A stretch of 64,000 nucleotides of DNA from Pachyseris speciosa (lineage: Eukaryota; Cnidaria; Anthozoa; Scleractinia; Pachyseridae), in assembly GCA_016490735.1 (NCBI GenBank), contig JAEMWC010001194.1, forward strand, positions 1 to 64,000, in the 5' to 3' direction. Positions 12,670 through 23,802 of the stretch are shown one piece after another. The translations under genes were made by a program, and so were the position numbers. Every line of letters starts with the position of its first letter. The first letter of the stretch is position 1. Below the pieces are notes generated by a model. The model worked only from the letters and a program-made list of their open reading frames with translations, did no database searches and was not told where the DNA came from.

Positions 12670-12932
12670 GCTCTCTCGGGAAAGTACTGTGCAAGTCAGC
12701 GAACTACTCGCCTCTCATACCAACCTGCATTGGAATGGCTTCCCATTGTGTAACGCAGATTCTGCGTTAGACAATAGCTGATTGACAGCCGGAAATCGGC
12801 TGAACTCTTACAACTGACCAATGAAACGTGCACCTTGATCACGCCACCACGTTTTTGCGATGTGATAAAATTTCCCGAAGGTAGCCCGGGATCAAAGGTC
12901 TTAGGCCAACATACATGATACAAGTTATGAAA

Positions 12933-13018
12933 GGAAATTAACGTTTTATGAAATTAACGCGAATTTTTAAGTCGCGTTCATTTCAAATACTTTGATTAAC
13001 ACGAGTCGCGTTAATTTC
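12933..13018. promoter_or_regulatory. Operator-like cluster of GAAATTAACGCGA motifs (copy 1)
   Basis: The motif occurs as GAAATTAACG (from 12934), GAAATTAACGCGA (12950-12962), inverted with one change as TCGCGTTCATTTC (12972-12984), and inverted as TCGCGTTAATTTC (13006-13018). Two forward copies followed by two inverted copies form a symmetric cluster between divergent genes. This is typical of a site for a dimeric or multimeric DNA-binding protein. The binding protein is unknown. Confidence 0.5.
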
Positions 13019-13241
13019 CTATAATTAGAACTCTGATTAGGCTCTGCTTTCTCTTTTTATCCGCGAAACTGAGGAAATTTTTCGTTTCTCTGTGAATAAC
13101 GTATCGTAGATAAATTCCATTTTTGACTGAGCTGTAAAGAAAGCCCTTCCCCGGTTGGTAACGGCTTGATAGAATTTGTGTTGTTGTATCTGTAAAACCT
13201 TAGGGGTGCAGTGAAACTATCTTTTTCACAAATGTTGTTTC

Positions 13242-13455
13242 AGGCTAATTACTGCGCTACACGGTGTACAAGCCTGTCTGACAACACCTGATTTTAAACG
13301 CCACCTTAAAGCGCATTTTTTTACCAAGGCATTTTTTTTACGGTAGAGACTTTTTAGGTGTGGATTTATCGTTATTAGGAATTATTATGTAGTTTTATTT
13401 TATACTGTAATCACCTGATGAATTTTTACCGTGTTACAATAAAGATTTTGAGAAG
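13242..13455 (+). mobile_element. LINE 3'-end relic (copy 1)
   Basis: The plus-strand reading around 13287-13346 gives PDFKRHLKAHFFTKAF then a stop, which matches the last residues of a LINE reverse transcriptase. A tail ending ACAATAAAGATTTTG (about 13435-13450), with a polyadenylation-type AATAAA, follows. Confidence 0.5.
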
Positions 13456-13973
13456 TTAATTCGACGCGCGACACCATGCGTTTCAAGTCAATGAAAAGAT
13501 CAGACTTTGTGCGTGGCTCGTGATATCTGCTCTGCGTTTTCGACCCACAGCCTCCAATCCTTCACCGATAGGAAGCCGAGGGCTTAACCTTTTCAGATGT
13601 GCCAAAAGTATTTTTCGGACGGCTTTTACTTTCCAATAAATCCTGCACTAAACCTTTGCGAGACAATGACGCTTCTATGCGAGTTCTTTTCGCGCTTCAA
13701 GTAAAATGTAGAGGGGGTAGGGGGTCCTTACTTTCCGAAGGGCGGTTACTTTAATTTCGGGATTCAATAGGAAGGTAAAAAATTAACCTTACCTTCGTAG
13801 GGCGTTACCTAGTTCAGAATTCTACAGTAAGGCCGCAAGGCATTTTTTTCTCACCTTCAAGCCACATCATCAGAAAGACGCCAACCGAAACTCGCTCGCT
13901 CGCTCGCTCGTTCGCTCGCTCCTCGTTTTTACGCCCGCTTTCGCCTTTTCCCCTCGTTTTCTTATTTCTCTAA

Positions 13974-16900
13974 ATGGCCCACTCGACTGACCCATCTCAA
14001 GAGGTCATTGAAATCTTACCGGATTCGCCGCAAGCGTTCCACCTTCCATTAGATCCCGAAGACGACGAAGTGCCATCCACCTCACGCTTAGAAGACGATG
14101 ATGAAAATGTTGCCACAAATTCTGCTCACCATAGCGAAGATTCTCCGCCGCCTGATCGAAAACCAGCCACCGACCCAGAGAGCGATCCTCAGGGTGAATC
14201 CGAAGCAGTTAGCACCCCGAATGTAGCAAATAACAGAGCCCACAAACGCAGGACTCCTTACTCAGTATGTCTAGCACAGCTACCCGCAGACCTCAGAAAA
14301 TTTTTCGCCTGTGTCAGGAAATTCTTCACGCAACAAGTCAACATCGAAAGAGAGAAAGCGCCAGTTTCCATGTCTACATACAATAAAGCGCAGGAAAGGA
14401 TGCTTTGTACGTATTCAGTTAGTAGATGTTTTTCTTTTCTTTTCCGAGTCTTCCGCTCGAGCTTGCAGGCGCGCACTAAGTCGCTGCTTTAACTTAACCT
14501 CTTTGTTTCCTTTATTTACAGGTTTTCTGGGCTATGTGAGAAGCACTCTCTCTGCAGACACCCCGCTAACGGCAGACTGCTTTTTAAGGACTCAATTAAT
14601 CGAAGGCTATGTTGAATTTTTGAAGGTTTGTGAATTGTTTGATATCCACTAGATATTGAGGAGGAAACGATGATCCGTGGGGGGCGAACTCCGCCCCGTA
14701 TCATCCAAAGTGGATCCGCCCCACAATTGAGTCGAGCTTTCTTTTGCTTTTTAAGTTAGAGAAATTGCGAAAGTGCTACAATAACGAGAAGTTATATATT
14801 GAAATGACGTTTTCATTGCCGTCGCCGTGAAGTGTGCGTGGCACAAAAACTGGACCCGCGGCCGAACAGAATAACACAAACAACAACAAAAGTAATTTTT
14901 CTCGTTTTTACAAAACACCGTATTAGTTTGAAGTTGGTGATTGCTTCCAGAATGTGGACAAGGACTGGTGCGTTAACATTAGAGCTTATCTTGTGTTGAG
15001 TGACAAAAATTAGTTACAGTTTGTTTTCAATTCCACTCAGTCACCAAACTGGACGAAAACCGATTCACCCTTATTCTTCTTAAAACTGTTTTAGTAATTC
15101 ATAAAATGATTTAGTAAACTCACAGACTGAAGAAAAACTTATCGTCTTTGAGCTCTCAACGTAAAAACCTTATCTGTAAAGGACTTTTCTTACTTTTTCT
15201 ACGTTTGACCGCGGTTAAAAGTTAGGGTGGACCGCAATTCGTGGGGGTACTGGGTGGGGAAACCCTGCCCGGTCGGGCACTGGAAACAAATCGAGACCGT
15301 TGGCCGCCATTTTACGGGCCAGAAGGCGTTGTGCTGTAGTTTTCTTTCCAAGAATCGATCGCTTTTTACTATGTACTCAAGACAACGGCACAAAAACACC
15401 TCTACTCACTTGGCCAACCCTGAACGGTGTTCCTTCCAGGATTTTTAGTTGGATTCCACCTGCATTTAAGGTATTTTATTGAGCTTTCATTCAAACCAAA
15501 ACACTGTTTCCTTCGATTGTAATTTTTTGTTCTTCGTTTCACGATTGGCCATTTATTGTGTTCAAATCTGGCTGGCTTGAAAATCGCAAGAGAATTGGAT
15601 ACCATAGTGAAACCTCCTAGCTATGATAATTTCTTCAAAGCCTTACCAAACTCGGTTACTAAATTATATCTTTGCAGTATTCAACGTAAGCTTATTATTT
15701 CTTACTAAACAATCAGGGACTTAGATTTTACTCTCTTTTTGTTTGGCTATTGTTAAGTAGTTCCTCCAGTTTCTTTTTTCTTACACAATGTATAGTTACA
15801 CATCAGATATTTAGGCGCAAATAAGGTCATAAATAATTGTGGAATAGTAATGATGAAATCAGTTAATAATCAAATTGATAAAACTTTAAGTTTTGGAGAG
15901 CAGTTTTTATATGGGAATTCAGTTTCCCCCTATTGCTCTCCTTCACCTTTGTGTGGTACTCATGACGACTTTTATTAATAGGATACCTTTGTACAGTGGC
16001 GAAAAGTATCATTTATTTTAAACTTAGCTGACATGTGCTATTCTGTTGCAGGAGGAACGAAATTGTAGCGCTGCGACCATTTCCAACCACATAAGCTCTC
16101 TCCTGTATCCCATAAAGTTTGTTCACAGAGAAGATGGCCCAGATTACAAAGGTGTCCTCATCATTCGCCAGCTTCGCACACAGGCACGTATCCTTCAAAA
16201 GGAGGGTGATTTGGAAAGGCCATCTACGACAGAAGATCTCGAGGCCCAAAATCGCTGGATTGCTTGGTGAGTCTTGCTAAAGACAGCATTCTCTGTGTTC
16301 ATTTCAATACGAGGAGTTAGGAATTCACCAAAATTGTGTGGTGTTGTCAAGGTTTTTTAAAGAACTTTATTTATGGTGGAAAAAAAGACTAAATTGATTT
16401 TCATTGTAAAACTTTCAAATGTCAAATATACTTGTTATTTCTAAAAAGCTGGTAAGTTCCACGTCAGTATTGTGGTTGAAAAAAGAAAGTACTTACCTGG
16501 CTGAAAATGTTGTTTTGGCTAGTGAATCAAACCTCTCACTAGCCACTGGGCTAGTAAGCTGAAAAGTTAGTCTCGAACCCTGACGATGCTGCTTGGTCTA
16601 GCCTTTGGACTGCAATGCGCCTCGCCGGGTGTAAGTGTTCGCTCGGCCAGTAGTACGCACTGTGCAAATCATTTCGATCTATTTAGATTTGAAATTTCCG
16701 TGGTCTGACACAATCCAACCCCTATTTCTCTTCTCAGGGAGGAGGTGGTTTCAGCTGTTGGTTCGCAACGTAGCAAATTTGAGTTAACTGGCCCCATGAA
16801 ATTCAAAGCGAAGGAGTGTTGTGATCTGGTCTTGCTCTCCCTGTATGTGTTCATCCCACCGTCCAGGGGGCTGGAAATCAGGACGCTGGAGATTGTCTCT

Positions 16901-19592
16901 GGTGACGACGCTAACAACTTTGATCCCAAGCAGTCAGTGGGCAAGAATCTTTTGCTCCTAAAAGAAAGCGGCACCATCGTCCTACACTTCAACAATTACA
17001 AGACCAGAAAATTTACCGGTCGAGACGAGTTGTCTCTGCAGGTCAGACAATTTCTCCTTGAACTCCAGCATAATGTAATACTGTTTATACAAGAAACCGT
17101 AGGGCCTGTTTGGCCTCTCCCCAAAGGTTTCTCCCCAAAACTTAAGAGGGCATACAAAGGCTACCGTTCCACGATTTTCAGCGCATTTCATGAAAAACTC
17201 TATACGCTTTAGAGGCGCCATACTGTGGAACTTTGTTTCCGATTATTTAAATGACTCTTACGATTTTAAACAGTTAATCAGAAAAGTGAAACTGGATCCA
17301 TCATTTAGGGAATTCAGTCTTAATACTTTATCTGTTCAGTCGGTGCCCAGGAAGATGTGCGATTTTATATTTTAAATTTCAGAAATTTTATTTAAACTCC
17401 CGAATCTCTATGTCATTTCTAAATTTTTATATGTCGTGTACGTTTTTTAGGGTTTATTACCCACATCATTCTGTATTTTTAAATCTAGTTAAGTCTGTAA
17501 TTTTCATAGAATGATAAAACACGACCCCCCAAGCATGTATTTTGCTTTAACTACCGATCATGTTTAAATGAAGGATTTTACTTGCTCAGACTTCTTTGAT
17601 AGGTGATTCCACAAGTTTGACTGAACTCTTAGGTGCACCGAACTAATTATTACACAGCTCACAGCCTTAAATGCATTCCTTTCAGCCTGAGGAAGAACTC
17701 CACAAATTGCTGGCTAGCTACGTGAAAGACTACAGGCCACATCTAGTGACCGAGTCTAGTCAAGGCTACCTACTGCTGGTAAGGTCCACATCTTCTTTCC
17801 TACTATTCAGGTGTTGAGAAATGTCTTCACATTTTGTTGACACGATGTATGAAACTCAGAACGTAGGGGTGGTAAAAGAGATCGAAACACCCTAGTTTTG
17901 GCTGGTGGCAGGGATGCACCCTACCCCTCAGTTTTCTTTGTTCGCCCCCATTTCGATGCAAGAGGGCATGGTTTTGCTGCAATTTATCCCTGGCGTTCAA
18001 AGTTCACCCCGAAACAGCACTTGAATTCCCTTTGTTCACCCCAGTTTGCATGCTGCAGGGTGGTGTTTCCAGTGCATTCACCCCTGGAGAGTGGGTATGT
18101 TTCAAATTCCACCCTCTGTTTGGGTGTTTCTTGTCTTGTTCCACACCCCTGGGGGTTCCTGGCTGCAGATTTTTCACACTGTTGGGGGTGATTTCAAGTG
18201 AAACCAACATTCCTCTCGGGTGCTTTGCTGTGAAAACCTCACCCCGTCCAGGGTTGCGTGGAGTAATTTCCGCATCCCTCGAGGGTGATTCTGTGCCAAA
18301 ACAATCTCCTGAAGACTGTTAAGTTACCTTTGTTCAGCCCCGTTTGCGTGCAGAGGGTCGTGTTTTCCAGTGCATTCGCCCTTGCGAGGGTGGCTACGTT
18401 TCAATTTTCACCCTCTGTTGGGTGTTTTTGACCTTGTTTCACACCCCTGGCGGTTTCTGCCTGCAGATTTCACACACTATTAGGGGTGACTTCAACTGAA
18501 ACCAACATTCCTCTCGGGTGCTTTGCTGTGAAAAGCTCACCCCGTCCAGGGTTGGGTGAAGTAAGTGTGGGGTGAATGGTGAGCAAAAATTAACCCTTGG
18601 TTGACCTTTGGGGTTAATTTCCACCCTGCTGGGGTGATATTTGAAGAAAATGAACCCTGTTTTTTTTTTTGTCTCTGACAGCAAACACAATCAATGTTTC
18701 TCTGTCTTTGTAGAATAAGAATGGCGACAGATTCAGTGCTGCCTCGTTCTCCGCCCACCTTAAGAGTGTTCTTTATGGATTAACCGGAAAGTTGGCAACA
18801 GTCAACATCCTTCGCAGCAGTTTTATCACCTGGGCTTACGATAAATCGTGAGTATACTATTCTATAACGGTTAAATGTATTTTTACTATTTCTCAATTTC
18901 CAAGCCAGTTTCTTTTGTCACAATGATATTCCTAAATTAGTCTAAGCCAGTGTCGAGCAAAGCGTAGCGTGTAACATAAAGCGTAGTGGGTGGCGCAGGC
19001 ACTTCTCAAGGCGGTAAAACGACTGACCGCCACGACATGTGCTTAACAGTACGCATTCTGCTCTGAATCTGACAGTGACTGTACGGACTCCATGAAGAGC
19101 TCTTTGGCTGCTGCTCTGAGACACTCGCGCAGACAGGCGCAAAGGACGTACGACCGGCGCACGGCGAACCAGAAGAAGAGACTTGCTGTGGAATTGGCCA
19201 GGGATTTTGCCGAAGGTCAGCTTGACGAAGACGGGGAGAGGCGAGAGGGTGAGGAGGAGGAGGAGGAGGAGGACGACGACGACGAGGGGGGGCACGAGGA
19301 GAGCATCAAACCAGGCGACTTTGTAGGTGTGGTCCAGAGCAACAGCACCTCCATGCGTCCCAAGGTTTTCATAGGCCAAGTCCAATCCCTCGGGGCGAAA
19401 GGTGCAACCCTTCTCTGGTACAAGAGCGTTGGCCCAAACCAGTACAAACTGCAATTGACGGGCCAAGGCTGGACCGAAGCCGTTGCAAGCCTAGTTCCAG
19501 TAGAAGTGCAAGCAACCAAGAGTCGTGCTGGCGTCTACAGATTACTCACCTCTCCCCGGAGCATCCACAAGGCCGTCGCGCAGTCGTCGTAG
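13974..19592 (+). CDS. Tyrosine recombinase spanning the junction of the two element copies
   Basis: Seven exons: 13974-14406, 14522-14625, 16052-16266, 16738-17041, 17686-17778, 18714-18847 and 19076-19592. All introns are GT-AG, and phases 1,0,2,0,0,2 join without a break to 1800 bases, 599 aa. Residues 1-125 are acidic and probably disordered. About 125-250 is the helical core-binding domain. The catalytic domain shows R294 (PPSRGLEIR), K339 (NNYKTR), R417 (VNILRSS), H444 and Y453 (LRHSRRQAQRTYDRR). The usual box II His is Asn414. After an acidic Glu/Asp run comes a C-terminal domain (PGDFVGVV onward) shared with the two other recombinases here. Intron 5 (17779-18713) contains the element-element junction ACCCTA at 17918, so the gene exists only because two copies are adjacent. 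Likely function: site-specific recombination between the element junction and telomeric repeats, in the nucleus. The splice model is predicted, but the unbroken phase and collinear homology make it strong. Confidence 0.85.
17100..17400 (+). mobile_element. LINE 3'-end relic in YR intron 4 (copy 1)
   Basis: The reading 17190-17375 contains SIRFRGAILWNFVSDYL, then FKQLIRKVK, SLNTLSVQSVP and MCDFIF, the carboxyl end of a LINE reverse transcriptase. It sits wholly inside intron 4 (17042-17685). Confidence 0.65.
17918..17923 (+). other. Element-element junction, putative att core ACCCTA
   Basis: GGGATGC, the right end, meets CCCCTCAG, the left end, through ACCCTA. The same hexamer ends the terminal telomeric repeat at 14-19 before CCCTCAG and begins the internal telomeric tract at 35825-35830 after GGGATGC. 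This is the pattern expected if a circle carrying ACCCTA recombines with a telomeric repeat. It lies 139 bases after the exon 5 donor. Confidence 0.7.
18043..18567. repeat. Left-end direct repeats rich in CACCC/GGGTG (copy 2)
   Basis: Same pair of diverged 297-bp repeats as at the left end of copy 1 (CAGTGCATTC at 18070 and 18368). Here they form most of YR intron 5 downstream of the junction. Confidence 0.6.
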
Positions 19593-20139
19593 GTCCTAGT
19601 GCAAAGTAGGTATTTAGTAAATAAACCCCTTTAGGCGGCAGGTATGTCGGAGGATGATGTCCGCGGCTGATAGACTGTCCGAAAAATGCGTACCTACATT
19701 AGATTCAAAACTTGGCAAAACAAATCTTCGGTCATTAACAATAGCTACAATAAAATTTACTGTCTTACAAGACTGCCGAGTATGAAACCGATGAATCAAA
19801 TAAACGTTGAATTCCCCGATCGATTTAGTGTTCCTTACATGCTCAGGTAATTTTGACAGTTGTTGAAAGTTGGAGGACGATCTATCAGCCAAGGACATTA
19901 TCCTCCGATATACCAGCAAGCCAGAAAGGCGTTAATTTATTTTATAACCCTCCGATTAATTTTCGTATGGCGTATAGATAGTTGAAAGTTGAAAGTGTTG
20001 CGAGTCACATGAACAACTGCATTGATTGTTTAAAGTGCGATTGGATCAGTTCCATTAGAAATTGGAGAAACTTTAAAAAGACTGGCTTTGTGTTTTCCTT
20101 TTTCTTTTCTCTCTCTCTCTCTCTCTCTTTGCGATCGAA

Positions 20140-20200
20140 AAATCGGAGGACAAATATCGAGGCGGACGGGGTGTCTTGCCTGATACCCGTCCTCCGATTT
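20140..20200. promoter_or_regulatory. 61-nt hairpin with CGGAGG arms (copy 2)
   Basis: Identical to the hairpin in copy 1: 12-bp perfect arms AAATCGGAGGAC and GTCCTCCGATTT enclosing a 6-bp inner stem. It is about 550 bases downstream of the complete YR gene's stop codon. Confidence 0.5.
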
Positions 20201-22547
20201 GCACCACATGATCCAAATTGGCCGATAAAACCGTGCAAAAATCAATCGGTGGGTTATAACGTTTTAAATGCGGTCAAGCCATGTCGCATGTGTGACCAGT
20301 GTCAAATTAGTGATGTCTGAAAAACAGCTAGCTTTGTGTTTTCCGATTCCGGCCTCGAAACTACTGGTCGCCCACGCCATAGCTTGGCCGCAACATGCAT
20401 GCTAAAAGAAATCGCTCCAACAAGAAAGCCTAGCTTGAATTTTACCCGACCTCCGACGTTCTCAGCAAGAAAAGGCAAAATATAATTTGGAGCTGAGATT
20501 GACGTCTTGCCCAAAGTGAAATGACGGAGAAAAGCGTTCGGAGGCTGGGTAGAATTTAACATTTTTGCTGTCGTTGAAAGGGCTTTGGAGCACAAATGTT
20601 GGTCAGTTCGCTTTTTAATATTTGAAATGAGCATCCTCGCTACGAAGGAAATTTTGTTTTGTCCAGCGCGATAGGGCCTAGGTGCTGGGGCATAGCGTGA
20701 GCAGAGCGCGCATTTCCTTCAGGTCTACTTGGAAAACCAGTTAGGGAATGTTGAAAGACTGCAAACCAATTTTGTGCCGCTACTTGCGGCTTAGTTTTCT
20801 CACACCTGATTGCACTCGGATAACAATCCCAAAGTATTTCTGGTGTTGCCTGGTTTTCTGAGTCGGCTGATTACAGTTAATTTGCATGAAGTTTGAGCAG
20901 GATGATGGGGTCCAGCTCAGACCAGCAGTGGTTCCTTTAAGAAGGGAAGCGATTTATCTCGTTGGGCTGCAGTGTGCATTTCCTTCGGGTCTAGTGGAGG
21001 GGAAAGAGACTGTTTCTCAGAGTTTTCCCCTCCCCCCGAAATGCTTTTGCACTTCAAAGCATGGGATTAATGACGTTTTAGCCAGTGAGCTGAACAGTAG
21101 TACCGCATCCGACAGCCTCTGGCACTTTTTCCCTTCTTGAACGAACCATTACTTGAATACTATTGAACCCTGTGGCGTGGGTCGGTGGTGGTGGTGTTGA
21201 GATGCAATACAATCCTTGGCGGTTTTAAGTAGCTTTTCAGTTGACTTTCGGAATTAGAGATCAGCTGAATTTGCGGGGCAAACCAGAGCCGGGCAGAGGC
21301 GGGCGGGCGAGCGAGCGAGCGAGAGTATTTCACGACACAATCCTTGGCATTTTTAGTTTTCAGTTGAGCCACTGGGTCATTATTTCTTGCACTAGCGGAA
21401 CTAGAGATCGGCCGACACACTTGTGCGGCTTTGGGTTAGCCAAAGGCGAGGGCGAGCGAGCCCGAGACGTTTCTGTTTCTGTTTCTGTTTCTGTTTTATG
21501 AATCGGTACCGCTTGTCGCATGGTACGACCAATGCGGAAACGACTAACTAAAATAATGATTAGAAATATGACATATGTTTCAACACCACAGACTTGAACC
21601 TGGGGCAAATTGGAATTCCTTTGTCTTCCAGCCCTAATTGATCATGATTAATTCATTTTGGCCCACAACATAACCATTCATCCATCGCGTAGCCTGGGAG
21701 CTATAAATTATCAGCCCCGAGAAGGAAGGATTTCCCGGTTTATTTCTATCGTAGAGCCACAGCCCCTGGGGGTCAAGAAATTAGACAATTTTCAAATGTG
21801 TATATATAATGGTCTTGTGGGGAAACCTGCAATATTGTTCATTTATAAGTAAGCAAGAGACCTCTTGAGCTTGTTTGTGATGCTACCCCAGAGTACCGCT
21901 TCTTTGAAATTTCGTCTTGTTCGTAATAATAATTTTAATACTTATAGGAATGTCACGTGAGCTACACTGGAAAAACAAAGCATGCAAGCTAAAGAGGTCT
22001 AGTTAGTCAACTTTATTAATTTTATAGAGGGTGACATGTGACAGAAAAAAATTTATCCTGGACTTGCATCAGATAAACAGGCTGTATACCTAGGGTTGTA
22101 CATGCTAATAAATTGTTGATGTTGCTTATTATGACTTACTGTGGCTCATTGTTTCCTGTAAATTTACTTGATTTTATCTCCCTGGTAACTCAGAAGCAAT
22201 CCAGGAATGAAAAAAGCTTTGTAAATTTTTGGTCAAAATATCCCATGTTACTGACCCTTTGAAAACAGCATTGTTTACGGCAAAAGTTGATTGGAAGCTT
22301 TCAAAGAATGACCCTTTAACCCCTAAGGGGTCTCCCTTTGACCAGTAAAACCGTCCGGCGTTAGACAGAGTAAAATCTATAAGTCACCCTAAGGGAGGAA
22401 AGTGTTAAGTCCTTATCGATGAGTGGACTGAATTCCATACTTTGAGAGATTCAGATTTTGTAGTGACCCCACTTATTAACCCCTGCTTATTAAGCTACGG
22501 TTGCCTCTCAAAGTGCATGATGGTTGCCAATACAAACGAATGAACTA

Positions 22548-22933
22548 TAATAATAGCAATAATTTCATGTTTTATTATCACAGTCAACATTATTGTTGTC
22601 TCCAATGTTCCTCAACTTGTTGGAGACAACCGCTTGATGTTACAAACGTCAAGCAATTTACAATTCTCTTTCGAGGTCCTAGAATTTGGAATTCTCTCCC
22701 TACTTCAATTGCCTGTTCAGCCAGTTTTCTTACCTTTAAGTAAGAAAAAAAAATGTTAGAATTTTTATTGAAACAATCCCGAATCGGTCATGCCGCACCC
22801 ACACAGCACCAAATTATACTTTTATACTATCCTTCGAGGTGGCCTCTCCTAGAAGCCGGTCTCCTCGCCACTACTTTATACAGGTGTATTACTTGACAAA
22901 TATGAAAATGGCAAATAAATCAATAATTTATTA

Positions 22934-22973
<40 letters not shown>

Positions 22974-22985
22974 TGTGATCATCAT
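22548..22985 (+). mobile_element. LINE 3'-end relic (copy 2)
   Basis: Same reverse transcriptase carboxyl end (IWNSLPTSI) and TTA tail as the copy-1 relic, at the same place in the unit, so it was inserted before the unit was duplicated. Confidence 0.65.
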
Positions 22986-23700
22986 CATCACGACCAGCAC
23001 AATTCACGCAAGGCTCAAACCCAAATTGAACAGATACAAGGAATTTAATAGCTCTAGGCTTCCTTAGCTTAAGCTGGGGTATACGTGAACTTGAGTGAAA
23101 TTTTAAGGAGGTTAAAGAGGGGACTGAAAAGGTTGGTGGGGCACTCTTCTTGAGGAAAATTATCTCTTCCCGAATATACCCCAAAATTCACAAAATACAT
23201 CCCACAACATAGCTTCCTGAAATGGGCGTAGGCATTTTTGGTGATATTAACGTTAAACAAAATGAGCATTAACTCATTTTTCAACTGACAAACAATCACA
23301 GACATTTTGTTGGAGAACATCCTACATCCTACATACTTGTTTTCACTTGAAATTTACAAGCATTGCTTTTTCCAGGACAGAGGGAGGGACATGCCAATTC
23401 ACTTAGCAACCTTTGAATATATATACTTTCATACTTTTACTTACTAACTTTCCTCTATTCATTTTATCGTCAAATACGCGTCAAACGCTTCTCCGACATT
23501 CATACAAACACCTCCACAGTATGCCGTCCAAATTCCACGCTCCTGGGCTTGCCAAAATCGTCCCAAAGTATGCCTTCTCTCAACCGGAAGTCCAATTTTC
23601 GCACTTCCGGTCTACGCTCTTTAACTTTACACGCGCACGCAGCCAGCGCCCTTCAAGCTTTTCACCTCGTTCCTCCTCAGAGGGGTTGCCGTACAGGAAG

Positions 23701-23802
23701 ATGGATAGTTCCCAAAGCGGAATAAGGCTGGTTGAAGTTCTTCTCCGCCATCGTTTTAAAGAAAGAAGCACTGGAGTCTGCCAATTTGTTTCTGTCAGAA
23801 AG
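23701..23802 (+). CDS. Candidate 5' coding exon of an unknown gene (copy 2)
   Basis: Identical to the 34-codon candidate exon in copy 1, ending at an AAAG/GTATAG donor. No downstream exon found. Listed because the ATG, the donor and promoter-like motifs coincide. Confidence 0.3.

Larger units (their letters stand above)
12670..13973. promoter_or_regulatory. Divergent promoter region between the partner gene and the YR gene (copy 1)
   Basis: Two genes face away from each other here. It contains a cluster of four palindromic motifs (12933-13018), a LINE relic (13242-13455), a G-rich AGGGGGTAGGGGG near 13712, and a CTCG repeat (about 13893-13921) shortly before the YR start codon at 13974. A CCAAT sequence lies near 12824. 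I see no clear TATA box. Confidence 0.55.
14..17923 (+). mobile_element. Telomere-targeting tyrosine recombinase element, copy 1
   Basis: This is the first of two head-to-tail 17.9-kb units. Its left edge is telomeric repeat ending ACCCTA followed by CCCTCAG. Its right edge is GGGATGC followed by ACCCTA, which is also the left edge of copy 2. It contains YR exons 6-7 (807-1684), a candidate orphan exon (5794-5895), a four-exon minus-strand gene (7539-12669) and YR exons 1-5 (13974-17778). Old LINE fragments lie in non-coding parts, so the unit has lived in a eukaryotic nucleus for some time. It differs from copy 2 almost only by single-base homopolymer changes. The family assignment (Crypton-like or another YR transposon class) is inference from the recombinase; a segmental or TALT-like telomeric amplification is the alternative. 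Confidence 0.75.
19593..23700. other. Non-coding stretch of element copy 2
   Basis: This matches 1685-5793 of copy 1: CGGAGG motifs, the hairpin at 20140-20200, CT and TTA microsatellites, the LINE relic and ETS-like motifs. No gene is visible. Confidence 0.5.

Noticed and set aside
16745..17212. 155-aa reading frame as a free-standing gene
   Set aside because: It is YR exon 4 read through its donor at 17042 into the intron and LINE relic. Homology to the other recombinases stops at the donor.
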